Source: Actinomycetota bacterium
Lineage (GTDB): Bacteria; Actinomycetota; Actinomycetes; S36-B12
Length of the DNA: 11,568 nt
Direction: 5' to 3'
Assembly: GCA_003456155.1 (NCBI GenBank)
Contig: DMPC01000044.1
Coordinates: forward strand, 1 to 11,568
The stretch's first letter is position 1; each line of letters begins with the position of its first letter. Positions 6,212 to 11,568 of the stretch are shown here, piece by piece. The translations under genes and the position numbers were made by a program. A model generated the notes under the pieces. It worked only from the letters and a program-made list of their open reading frames with translations. It had not been told where the DNA came from and ran no database searches.

Positions 6212-6544
6212 TCACTCGTCGGCGAAGAGATCCAGCAACTCACCCACCTGATGGCCGGATTCCGCCGCATGACGGAACGGGCGCTTGCGGTTCACCCGGT
6301 AGGAGTTGCGGCGGCCGACCCGGAGCTTGGTGACGTATCCGGATGACTCGAGATCGCTGATGATGGCCTGGACGGACCGCTCGGTGATGCCTGCCTCGTC
6401 GGCCAGGTCCCGCAGGCGGGAGTCGGGCTCCCGCGCGAGCATCAGCAGGATGCGACCATGGTTGGTCAGCAGTGTCCAGGACCGATGCTCCGCCGTCACG
6501 GCCCTATGGTGCCTCACATCCAGCCCGGATACCTCCCATGGCAT
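6212..6544 (-). CDS. Winged helix-turn-helix (MarR-like) transcriptional regulator
   Basis: About 110 residues made almost entirely of one winged-helix DNA-binding domain. After a short leader, WTLLTNHGRILLMLAREPDS (23-42) forms the first helix. RLRDLADEAGITERSVQAII (43-62) is the helix-turn-helix, and SDLESSGYVTKLRVGRRNSY (63-82) is the end of the recognition helix plus the beta wing with its basic RVGRR tip. The C-terminus (HAAESGHQVGELLDLFADE) could be a dimerisation helix. No separate effector domain or metal-binding cysteine cluster is visible. Start uncertain: ATG 6544 is used, but GTG at 6499 would give a protein beginning TAEHRSWTLL, typical of relatives. It lies directly upstream of sbtA in the same orientation, separated by a promoter with two dyads, so it probably controls that operon. 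This link is inference. Confidence 0.8.
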   Translation of the reverse strand: MPWEVSGLDVRHHRAVTAEHRSWTLLTNHGRILLMLAREPDSRLRDLADEAGITERSVQAIISDLESSGYVTKLRVGRRNSYRVNRKRPFRHAAESGHQVGELLDLFADE

Positions 6545-6567
6545 CCTGACCGCGGGGGTGTCGGGCG

Positions 6568-6583
6568 CCCATGATGGGGGGGG
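6568..6583. promoter_or_regulatory. CCCATgATGGG dyad running into a G8 tract in a divergent intergenic region
   Basis: Between the regulator (leftward) and the four-helix membrane protein (rightward), CCCAT and ATGGG form an 11-bp dyad (6568-6578). Its last three Gs begin an uninterrupted run of eight Gs (6576-6583). The run ends 27 nt before the GTG at 6611. The dyad could be an operator; the G tract could vary in length by slippage. Confidence 0.35.
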
Positions 6584-6610
6584 ACGGGACGGCGACGAGG
6601 GGGCAATCGG

Positions 6611-7054
6611 GTGGATGGCACAGCGCAGGCGGGTCTGCGCCTCCTCTCGCAGCGGATCAGGGCCCATGCCGCCGACGTCGTCGATGTCCTCGTCTACGTG
6701 GTCGTTCTGAATCTGGCGATTGAGTATCTGCCCAACGTGATCAGCGAGACGTTCACCCTGTCGCTGCTCACCGCTCTCCTGCTCAAGGCGACCCTGGAGA
6801 TCGTGCTGGTCGTCAAGGGGCGGGTGCTGGGCCGGGTCCGGGATTCGAGCTCCCGCGGGGCGCAAGTCGCGTGGGTGGGCGTGCTCTGGGTGGTGGCCGC
6901 CGGCAGCAAGGTGGTGGTCCTCGAGCTCGTGGCGTGGGTCTTCGCCGGTCAGGTGAGCCTGGGTGGCTTCATCCCCGTCACCCTGCTCGTGGTCACTCTG
7001 CTCCTGGCCCGTGGCGGCGTGCGCTGGCTGCTCTATGGCCGCGATCGCGGATGA
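6611..7054 (+). CDS. Four-helix membrane protein of unknown function
   Basis: A 147-residue protein: a short N-terminus (residues 1-22), helix one (23-40) ending in IEYLPNVISETFT, helix two (50-69) followed by the basic VKGRVLGRVR loop, helix three (86-111), and helix four (117-133) with a basic tail. The SETFTLSLLTALLLKATLEIV (45-65), WVVAAGSKVVVLELV (93-107) and VSLGGFIPVTLLVV (115-128) blocks look like a conserved hypothetical membrane family of actinomycetes and other bacteria. I cannot give a function. The start is the GTG at 6611, supported by a GAGGGGG ribosome binding site (6597-6603) 7 nt upstream. It is divergent from the winged-helix regulator and converges with the glycosylase-family gene. 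Confidence 0.75.
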   Translation: MDGTAQAGLRLLSQRIRAHAADVVDVLVYVVVLNLAIEYLPNVISETFTLSLLTALLLKATLEIVLVVKGRVLGRVRDSSSRGAQVAWVGVLWVVAAGSKVVVLELVAWVFAGQVSLGGFIPVTLLVVTLLLARGGVRWLLYGRDRG

Positions 7055-7069
7055 GGCTGCAGGACGACC

Positions 7070-7111
7070 CATCTGCGTTCTGGACGAGTGACGAGCTAGA
7101 ACGGGCAGATG
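7070..7111. terminator. Long imperfect inverted repeat between convergent genes, possible bidirectional terminator
   Basis: CATCTGCGTTCT (7070-7081) pairs with AGAACGGGCAGATG (7098-7111): five base pairs, a 2-base bulge, then seven more, around a 16-nt loop that itself contains GACGAG twice. It sits in the 98-bp gap between two convergent genes, where a shared terminator is expected. No U tract follows, so termination is unproven. Confidence 0.4.
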
Positions 7112-7152
7112 CGTGTGCAGCACGGCCCCCGCTTCTCGAAGGTGGGGCGGCT

Positions 7153-8046
7153 TCACTCCCGCGCTGATGTGGAGCGGTCAAGGACCTCAAGAGCCATCCC
7201 CAGGCGCTCGCGCAAGGGAGCGGCACCGTCGATGAGCGTCCGCTGGGCCTCGCCGTACTCGCGGCGTCCCTCGGCTGTCTCGATGCGGATCGACTCGAGG
7301 CCGAACGGCGCCACGTCATAGGGCGATGCGCGCATGTCGATCTCACGTGCCTGTGCGGCCAGGGCAAAGCAGTCCATGACGAGGTCAGAGGGCAATAGGG
7401 GAGAGAACCAGAACGCGTACTTGTAGAGGTCCATGGCTGCATGAAGGCAGCCGGGCTGATCCAGCTCCGGCTGGGTCTCTCGGGTCGGGCGCAGAGCGTT
7501 GAGGGGCGAAGCCTGCTCGGTGAAGAACCGATAGGCGTCGATGTGCGTGCAGCGAAGCCCCCACTCATCGACGGTGTCGGTGATCTCCTCCGGGGTCAGT
7601 CGCAGCGGCAGATAGGCGTGGCGCACCTGCTCCTGATCGAGGCCGTAGACCATGGCCCACTCGTGCAGCGCGAAGCAGCCCGTCATCGGTGGGCGCGATG
7701 CCGTGCCCGAGAGGATCCGCCTGGCGAGATCGAGGCGTGCTCGTCGCGGCTCCAGCCACGCGAGGTCGGCGGTGACGGCATCGCCCTCTGCCCGGTAGCC
7801 GGTCCGCGCGAGATACGCCCGCGCCGACGTCCCGTGCAGCACCACTCCCAGTCCGGGATGCCACGTCGCGAGCTTTCCGGGTGAGTAGGGGTAGTAGTCG
7901 AACAGGAAGTCCTCGACCGCGTTCGCCTCGCCTCGGGAGCGACGGTCGAGCCGACCCTCGATGAGCGGCCGTACCCGATCCTCGTGGGCCCGGGCCAGGG
8001 GATGCCACTGCTCCTCCGTCAGATGCACAGACCCGTCAGGCCACAC
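7153..8046 (-). CDS. Conserved actinobacterial protein of the family labelled '3-methyladenine DNA glycosylase'
   Basis: About 297 residues, soluble. It is rich in conserved His, Cys, Asp and aromatic residues: VEDFLFDYYPYSP (44-56), GCFALHEWAMVY (123-134), RCTHIDAYRFFT (165-176), QPGCLHAAMDLYKYAFWF (197-214), DCFALA (225-230) and REIDMRASPYDV (234-245). This matches a protein family, as I recall it, that databases commonly name 3-methyladenine DNA glycosylase. I see no helix-hairpin-helix with a Gly-Pro-rich loop and catalytic Asp (AlkA type), nor the Tag or Mpg motifs, so the name is doubtful. The density of His/Cys/Asp in signature blocks suggests a metal-dependent enzyme (inference). Start uncertain: GTG 8046 overlaps the upstream gene by 11 bp; GTG 8028 is equally possible. 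It is co-transcribed with the saccharopine-dehydrogenase-like gene. Confidence 0.75.
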   Translation of the reverse strand: MWPDGSVHLTEEQWHPLARAHEDRVRPLIEGRLDRRSRGEANAVEDFLFDYYPYSPGKLATWHPGLGVVLHGTSARAYLARTGYRAEGDAVTADLAWLEPRRARLDLARRILSGTASRPPMTGCFALHEWAMVYGLDQEQVRHAYLPLRLTPEEITDTVDEWGLRCTHIDAYRFFTEQASPLNALRPTRETQPELDQPGCLHAAMDLYKYAFWFSPLLPSDLVMDCFALAAQAREIDMRASPYDVAPFGLESIRIETAEGRREYGEAQRTLIDGAAPLRERLGMALEVLDRSTSARE

Positions 8047-9163
8047 GGGCGAGGCCCATCCGGGCACAGCCGGCGACGAACTCCTCCATTCCGAAGGCAT
8101 CGACGGGCCCGAGTGCTCCGGTGCGCAGGGCGCGACCGGTGAGCAGCATGGCCGCTCCCCACGCGAGAAGCTCGGCGGTGAGGTCATAGGGGCTTGGTCC
8201 GGTCACCACGGCTCGGCTCAGCTCCCGCCCGACGCCATCGCGGGTGCGGGCCGCCACGAGTGTGGTCGAGCTGCGACGCTGTGACTCATCGGGACCGATT
8301 CCCGTCTCGTCGCCGGACACGCGCTCGATCCCCGAGCGGACCAGCCCACCGACCCCCGGAATGCTCGCGGCGGCGGACAGGGCGGCGCCGGCCCCGTGGG
8401 CAGGCTTGGTCCACTTGCCCGCCCAGCCGATCCCCACGTGCACGTCGCGGACATCGGCGTCGATTCGGGGAAGGGTGAAGTGCTCGGTGCCGCCGACCGG
8501 CATCGCCTGCCACTCGCGATCGTCGACGTCGAAGGACAGCACGTCACCGCGGGTCTGGGTGATCACGCCGTTGCGGAGAGCGAACGGCGGCGAGTCGACC
8601 ATGCCCGCGATGCTGGCGCGTGTCCCGCTGCTCATGCTCATGCCGCCGCGGACGAAGTAACCGACCTCGACCGTCGACGGGACGACCCCCGCCGTGCGCG
8701 CATCGTCGATGGCATGGGCGGCGGCGAGGTTGCCCGGCACATAGTCGTAGCCGAACGCGGGTAGCAGGCGCGCACCGGTGGCCTCTGCGCGCGCACCATC
8801 GACCTCGAACACCGTGCGAAGGAACGCGGGCTCACCGGTCGAGTCGACGTACCCGCAGCCGGCGTCGACCGCTGCGTCGACAGCAGCTCGACCCCAACGC
8901 TGGAAGGGTCCCACGGTCGTCACGAGGACGTCCGCTGGAGAGGTCAGCAGGGCCCGAACGCTGTCGGGATCCGCAGCGTCCGCCTGCTGCCAGGTCGGTG
9001 GGCGGTCGATCGGCCCGAGGCCGGCCAGGTCGCCGGTGAGGGCGACGAGGGCGTCGACGGAGCGCCCGGCCAGCACGGGTGCCATGCCCGCGCGCACCAG
9101 CACCTCCGCCGTGAGTCGTCCGGTGAAGCCGGTCGCGCCGAAGCAGATCACCCGTCCTGTCAT
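8036..9163 (-). CDS. Saccharopine dehydrogenase-like NAD(P)-binding oxidoreductase
   Basis: A 375-residue protein with an N-terminal Rossmann domain: GATGFTG (9-15) is the dinucleotide-binding glycine motif, followed by AGRSVDALVAL and, at the end of the fourth strand, VLVTTVGPFQRWG. GCGYVDSTGE and AFGYDYVPGNLAA are typical of the saccharopine dehydrogenase NADP-binding family, which includes the mycobacterial trans-acting enoyl reductases. The C-terminal half is the family's substrate domain and ends ...MEEFVAGCARMGLARVA. Substrate is unknown. The ATG at 9163 is preferred because TACCGT sits exactly 7 nt upstream with no ribosome binding site, implying a leaderless transcript. The nearby ATG at 9169 would add two residues. 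It is first in an operon with the glycosylase-family gene and divergent from the aminotransferase; a shared pathway is possible but unproven. Confidence 0.85.
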   Translation of the reverse strand: MTGRVICFGATGFTGRLTAEVLVRAGMAPVLAGRSVDALVALTGDLAGLGPIDRPPTWQQADAADPDSVRALLTSPADVLVTTVGPFQRWGRAAVDAAVDAGCGYVDSTGEPAFLRTVFEVDGARAEATGARLLPAFGYDYVPGNLAAAHAIDDARTAGVVPSTVEVGYFVRGGMSMSSGTRASIAGMVDSPPFALRNGVITQTRGDVLSFDVDDREWQAMPVGGTEHFTLPRIDADVRDVHVGIGWAGKWTKPAHGAGAALSAAASIPGVGGLVRSGIERVSGDETGIGPDESQRRSSTTLVAARTRDGVGRELSRAVVTGPSPYDLTAELLAWGAAMLLTGRALRTGALGPVDAFGMEEFVAGCARMGLARVA

Positions 9164-9170
9164 GGTCATG

Positions 9171-9176
9171 ACGGTA
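9171..9176 (-). promoter_or_regulatory. -10 element TACCGT of the saccharopine dehydrogenase-like operon
   Basis: Minus-strand TACCGT is separated by 7 nt from the ATG at 9163. The same hexamer serves the FUSC gene and probably the YvlD-like gene. Transcription would begin at or beside the start codon. Confidence 0.5.
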
Positions 9177-9196
9177 CTCGGGCACCCTTCTCGGCC

Positions 9197-9202
9197 TACA
9201 GT
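9197..9202 (+). promoter_or_regulatory. -10 element TACAGT of the aminotransferase gene
   Basis: TACAGT followed by 6 nt and then the ATG at 9209, with no Shine-Dalgarno sequence, indicates a leaderless mRNA. It lies back to back with the divergent TACCGT at 9171-9176, with 20 bp between the two elements. Confidence 0.55.
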
Positions 9203-9208
9203 TCGCCC

Positions 9209-10591
9209 ATGACGTCCCGCACCTCCGCCTTCTGGCACCCCTTCGCCGACATGTCCGTCGTGGCGGGCCACGATCTCGTCCTTGCCTCGGGCAGCGGTGC
9301 CTATGTGACGGACGAGGCCGGACGCACCTACTTCGACTCGACGGCGGCCCTGTGGTACTGCAACGTGGGGCACGGTCGCCAGGAGATCGCCGATGCCGTC
9401 GCCGCGCAGATGTCGGCGATCGCCGGCTACTCGTCCTTCGGGGACTTCGCCACGCGACCGACGCTCGAGCTCGCCGACCGTCTCGCCGCCTTGGCGCCCA
9501 TGACGGACGCCAAGGTCTTCTTCACCAGCGGGGGAAGCGACAGCGTCGACACCGCGGTGAAGCTCGTGCGGCATTACTGGAACGTCGTGGGCTCACCCGA
9601 GCGCACGGTCATCATCACCCGCGATCGCTCGTACCACGGGATGCACCTCGGCGGGACCTCCCTCGGTGGCATTCCCGCGAACCGACTCGGCTACGGCCCG
9701 CTTCAGGGTGATGCCGTCAACATCACCTGGGACGATCCTCAGGCGCTCGCGGATGCGATAGACGCCCTGGGCACGGAGCGTGTTGCGGCATTCTTCTGCG
9801 AGCCGATCATCGGAGCCGGTGGCGTCTATGCGCCGCCGCCCGGCTATCTCGCCGCCGTGCGCGACATCTGTCGAGAGCGTGGAGTGCTGTTCGTCGCCGA
9901 TGAGGTGATCACCGGTTTCGGCCGTACCGGGCGCTGGTTCGCATCGGAGGGACTCGACCCCGACCTCGTCCTGGCCGCCAAGGGCCTGACCTCCGGCTAC
10001 CTGCCGATGGGTGCGGTGCTGATCGGCCCCACGGTCTCCGATCCGTTCTGGAACCAGCCCGGTCACCTGTGGCGTCATGGCTACACCTACTCCGGCCACG
10101 CCGGCGCTGCTGCTGCGGCTGCCGCCAATCTCGACATCCTCGAGCGAGAGAACCTGGTCGAGCGTGTCGCAAGCCTCCAACTCGCCCTGACCGCGGCGCT
10201 GGTCGACCTGCGGCAGCACTCGTGGGTGCGGGAGGTGCGGTCCGGGATCGGCCTGCTCGCTGCTGTCGCCATCGAACCGGACGTCGTGTCGGCCGATCCC
10301 TCGATCCCACCGCGCCTCATCGCTGGCCTGCGCCAGCGCGGAGTCCTGTCTCGCATGCTGGCCGATGGCGGCCTGCAGGTCTCGCCGCCGTTCGTCGTCA
10401 CGCGGGAGGAACTGCAGTTCCTCGGGACGGCTATCGGCGAGACCCTGACGGAATTGGGGTCGACCGTGGTGCCGGCATCTGCTGGCGCGACGGACGAACT
10501 GCTGCCGAGCATCACGTCCGACGAGGTGGGCGGGTTCGGTAACTCGGATGCACGGCTGCTCGCCGAGGTGCCTCCGCACCACGGCAGCTGA
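9209..10591 (+). CDS. Class III PLP-dependent aminotransferase
   Basis: A 460-residue fold-type I aminotransferase of the omega-amino acid:pyruvate / 4-aminobutyrate class. Visible features in order: substrate-pocket region FDSTAALWYCNVGHG (42-56), phosphate-binding TSGGSDSVDTAVKL (106-119), SYHG (141-144), the cofactor-ring aspartate in ADEVITGFGRTG (230-241; D231), the Schiff-base lysine in LAAKGLTSGYLPMGA (255-269; K258), and YTYSGHAGA (292-300). All catalytic residues are present, so it should be active, transferring amino groups between an amine or omega-amino acid and a 2-oxo acid. The substrate cannot be read from sequence. After the usual C-terminus near residue 417 it carries a roughly 43-residue acidic, Ser/Gly-rich tail (from PASAGATDELL onward). 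The gene is monocistronic and convergent with mscL, 3 bp apart, with no visible terminator. Confidence 0.92.
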   Translation: MTSRTSAFWHPFADMSVVAGHDLVLASGSGAYVTDEAGRTYFDSTAALWYCNVGHGRQEIADAVAAQMSAIAGYSSFGDFATRPTLELADRLAALAPMTDAKVFFTSGGSDSVDTAVKLVRHYWNVVGSPERTVIITRDRSYHGMHLGGTSLGGIPANRLGYGPLQGDAVNITWDDPQALADAIDALGTERVAAFFCEPIIGAGGVYAPPPGYLAAVRDICRERGVLFVADEVITGFGRTGRWFASEGLDPDLVLAAKGLTSGYLPMGAVLIGPTVSDPFWNQPGHLWRHGYTYSGHAGAAAAAAANLDILERENLVERVASLQLALTAALVDLRQHSWVREVRSGIGLLAAVAIEPDVVSADPSIPPRLIAGLRQRGVLSRMLADGGLQVSPPFVVTREELQFLGTAIGETLTELGSTVVPASAGATDELLPSITSDEVGGFGNSDARLLAEVPPHHGS

Positions 10592-10594
10592 GGG

Positions 10595-10978
10595 CTACTC
10601 GCCGGCTCGCTGCGCCCTCAGCAGATCGCGAATTTCGGCGAGGATCTCCACGTCGGTCTGCGGTGCCGGATCGGGGACGGGCTCCGCCGTCCGCTTGCGA
10701 TAGGCGTTCATCGGCGCGACAAAGATGAGATAAAGCACCAGCATCGTGATCAGGAACATGATGATCGCGTTGATCAGGGCCGTGAAGTCGATCACCTGAC
10801 CGTTGATCTCCAGGGTCCCTGCGTTGATTCCCCCGCCGAGGAAGATGGCGATGATCGGCTGGATGAGCGCGGCCGAGAAGGCTCCGATGAGGGTGGTGAA
10901 TGCCGCGCCGGCCACGAAGGCGACGGCCAGATCGACAACGTTTCCGCGCAGGATGAAGTCGCGGAATCCCTTGATCAT
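10595..10978 (-). CDS. mscL: Large-conductance mechanosensitive channel MscL
   Basis: A 127-residue protein with the complete MscL layout. It has the N-terminal amphipathic helix (MIKGFRDFILRGN, 1-13), pore helix TM1 (VVDLAVAFVAGAAFTTLIGAF, 14-34 and onward to 46), and a short periplasmic loop (48-64). TM2 (66-90) follows, then a charged C-terminal cytoplasmic helix (DVEILAEIRDLLRAQ, 109-123). It forms a homopentameric membrane channel that releases solutes on hypo-osmotic shock. GGGAGC (10984-10989) lies 5 nt before the ATG, unlike the leaderless genes nearby. A TAGATT element at 11027-11032 inside the end of the SAF-domain gene could give it its own promoter with a roughly 40-nt leader. Otherwise it is read from the upstream SAF gene, whose stop is 37 bp away. 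Confidence 0.96.
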   Translation of the reverse strand: MIKGFRDFILRGNVVDLAVAFVAGAAFTTLIGAFSAALIQPIIAIFLGGGINAGTLEINGQVIDFTALINAIIMFLITMLVLYLIFVAPMNAYRKRTAEPVPDPAPQTDVEILAEIRDLLRAQRAGE

Positions 10979-11015
10979 GCGCTGCTCCCGTTTCTGGTCG
11001 AGGTGACACTCCTCG

Positions 11016-11486
11016 TCACGGGGACGAATCTAGCGAGGCCGGGTCGTCCGGGGGATGAATGAGCACCGAGAGCGGCGCCTGCGACGCAGCTGCCGTGAGA
11101 GCGAGGGCCCGTGCTCGTGGCACCGCGACCAGAAGGATCGCACCCGTGGGAGTCAGTGCTGTGCCGGTGGTCGGTCGGTCGACGATCCGCGCCCGCTGGG
11201 CGATGAGGCGGGCGTCACCGCCCTCGTCGACGGTGACCAGGTCGACGATGTCGCCGGGCTGGACGGCCTCGGCGATCGCTCGCACGGTGAGGGGGATCGG
11301 GACGGTCACCTCGCCCGGGCGGACCAGGGGTGCGGAGTCGGTCGTGGGGGTCGGGTCCGGGGGATCGGCGCGCAGGGCGCTGACGGCGACGATCGTGGCC
11401 AGAAAGGCGAGGGCGGCGGCCATCGGCCGACGCGCGCGAGTCAGGGCTCGGCGCCGAAGCGCGGGGAAGGTCGGGAGGGAGCCCAC
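11016..11486 (-). CDS. SAF-domain membrane-anchored protein (CpaB/RcpC-like)
   Basis: A 156-residue protein: a basic N-terminus (RRRALTRARR, 11-20), one membrane helix (about 22-38), a Pro/Thr linker (41-52) and an extracytoplasmic SAF-type domain. The domain contains APLVRPGEVTVPIPL (52-66), AEAVQPGDIVDLVTV (72-86) and ILLVAVPRARALALTAAA (117-134). This is the layout of CpaB/RcpC Flp-pilus assembly proteins, but no other pilus gene is in view. In actinomycetes such stand-alone SAF proteins are, to my recollection, frequent neighbours of mscL, and their role is unknown. The GTG at 11486 is chosen because TAGCGT lies 7 nt upstream and no ribosome binding site is present. Its C-terminus ends 37 bp before mscL. 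Confidence 0.8.
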   Translation of the reverse strand: MGSLPTFPALRRRALTRARRPMAAALAFLATIVAVSALRADPPDPTPTTDSAPLVRPGEVTVPIPLTVRAIAEAVQPGDIVDLVTVDEGGDARLIAQRARIVDRPTTGTALTPTGAILLVAVPRARALALTAAASQAPLSVLIHPPDDPASLDSSP

Positions 11487-11493
11487 CCGGTCG

Positions 11494-11499
11494 ACGCTA
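11494..11499 (-). promoter_or_regulatory. -10 element TAGCGT of the SAF-domain gene, overlapping the upstream stop codon
   Basis: TAGCGT with a 7-nt spacer to the GTG at 11486 repeats the arrangement of the FAD oxidase gene exactly (TAGCGT, 7 nt, GTG). The first three bases, TAG, are also the stop codon of the upstream fragment, so promoter and stop are superimposed. Confidence 0.5.
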
Positions 11500-11568
11500 G
11501 GTCACCGCCGCGTCGAGGTCGAACGGCTGTCCACAGGCTAGGAGGTCGACGAGCTGCTGGTCGACGAG
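11497..11568 (-). CDS. C-terminal fragment of an unidentified leftward gene
   Basis: From the right edge, the minus strand reads 23 residues, LVDQQLVDLLACGQPFDLDA followed by AVT and a TAG stop (11497-11499). The G/C-rich third positions (all but one codon) and the tight junction with the next gene's promoter suggest a real coding end. The piece is too short to assign to a family. The alternative is that it is chance open sequence upstream of the SAF gene. Confidence 0.45.
   Translation of the reverse strand, partial: LVDQQLVDLLACGQPFDLDAAVT

Noticed and set aside
6545..7156. Upstream extension of the winged-helix regulator to a 314-residue protein
   Set aside because: The added segment is antisense to the four-helix membrane protein and is His/Gln/Asp-rich low complexity; the regulator domain is complete without it.
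9164..9574. N-terminal extension of the saccharopine-dehydrogenase-like frame to 9574
   Set aside because: The added 137 residues would be antisense to the aminotransferase and are Arg/Gly/Val-rich without a domain. The GATGFTG nucleotide-binding motif normally begins within the first dozen residues, as it does from 9163.
9593..10582. A 329-codon minus-strand open frame opposite the aminotransferase
   Set aside because: Antisense shadow of a complete, motif-verified class III aminotransferase; no recognisable domain or start signal.
10592..10594. Terminator between the convergent aminotransferase and mscL genes
   Set aside because: Only 3 bp separate the stops and no hairpin with a T run is visible in the surrounding bases on either strand.
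11002..11019. GTGAC ... GTCAC inverted repeat just upstream of mscL
   Set aside because: Only five perfect pairs with a 7-nt loop, overlapping the SAF-gene stop codon; too weak to call an operator or attenuator without comparative data.
11545..11568. GTCGACGAG repeated twice at the right edge
   Set aside because: It lies in frame in the C-terminal fragment and simply encodes LVD twice in a Leu/Asp-rich helix; two copies are not enough for a repeat array.

Overview
The window is gene-dense, clearly high-G+C DNA. Third codon positions are overwhelmingly G or C, GTG starts are common, and many genes appear to be transcribed without a 5' leader. The gene families (FUSC membrane protein, SAF-domain protein next to mscL, the actinobacterial family labelled '3-methyladenine DNA glycosylase') all point to the chromosome of an actinomycete. 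I cannot assign a genus. There are no rRNA or tRNA genes, transposases, integrases, CRISPR arrays or phage structural genes, so this looks like ordinary chromosome rather than an island.

Layout. 1-299 is non-coding apart from a possible leftward gene start at the extreme edge, and holds a five-copy heptamer repeat. 300-905 (+) encodes a secreted protein of unknown function. 909-1958 (-) is a FUSC-family membrane protein, divergent from 1982-3364 (+), a GlcD-type FAD-linked oxidase. Both are fired from one compact symmetric promoter region. 3399-3791 (+) and 3798-4169 (+) are two small membrane proteins (YvlD/holin-4-like and DoxX-like). They converge on 4210-6137 (-), which reads in transcription order SbtA-type sodium/bicarbonate permease, then a SAM-dependent methyltransferase. 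The two overlap at an ATGA junction. A small winged-helix regulator (6212-6544, -) lies immediately upstream in the same orientation, and the space between it and sbtA carries a good promoter with two inverted repeats. 6611-7054 (+) is a four-helix membrane protein divergent from the regulator. 7153-8046 (-) and 8036-9163 (-) form an operon: a saccharopine-dehydrogenase-like NAD(P) oxidoreductase followed by the '3-methyladenine DNA glycosylase' family protein. This operon is divergent from 9209-10591 (+), a class III PLP aminotransferase. The right end is leftward: an unidentified C-terminal fragment, a SAF-domain protein and mscL.

The most coherent functional unit is regulator - sbtA - methyltransferase, a candidate inorganic-carbon uptake module with a dedicated regulator. 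It has no SbtB (PII-like) partner in view and has a translationally coupled methyltransferase in its place. The most striking sequence-level feature is a repeated promoter architecture. A TAnnnT element (TACCGT, TAGCGT, TACAGT or TAGTCT) sits 5-7 nt before the start codon at seven genes. This implies leaderless mRNAs and corrects two start codons (FAD oxidase and saccharopine-dehydrogenase-like gene). No clearly new defence or mobile system was found.
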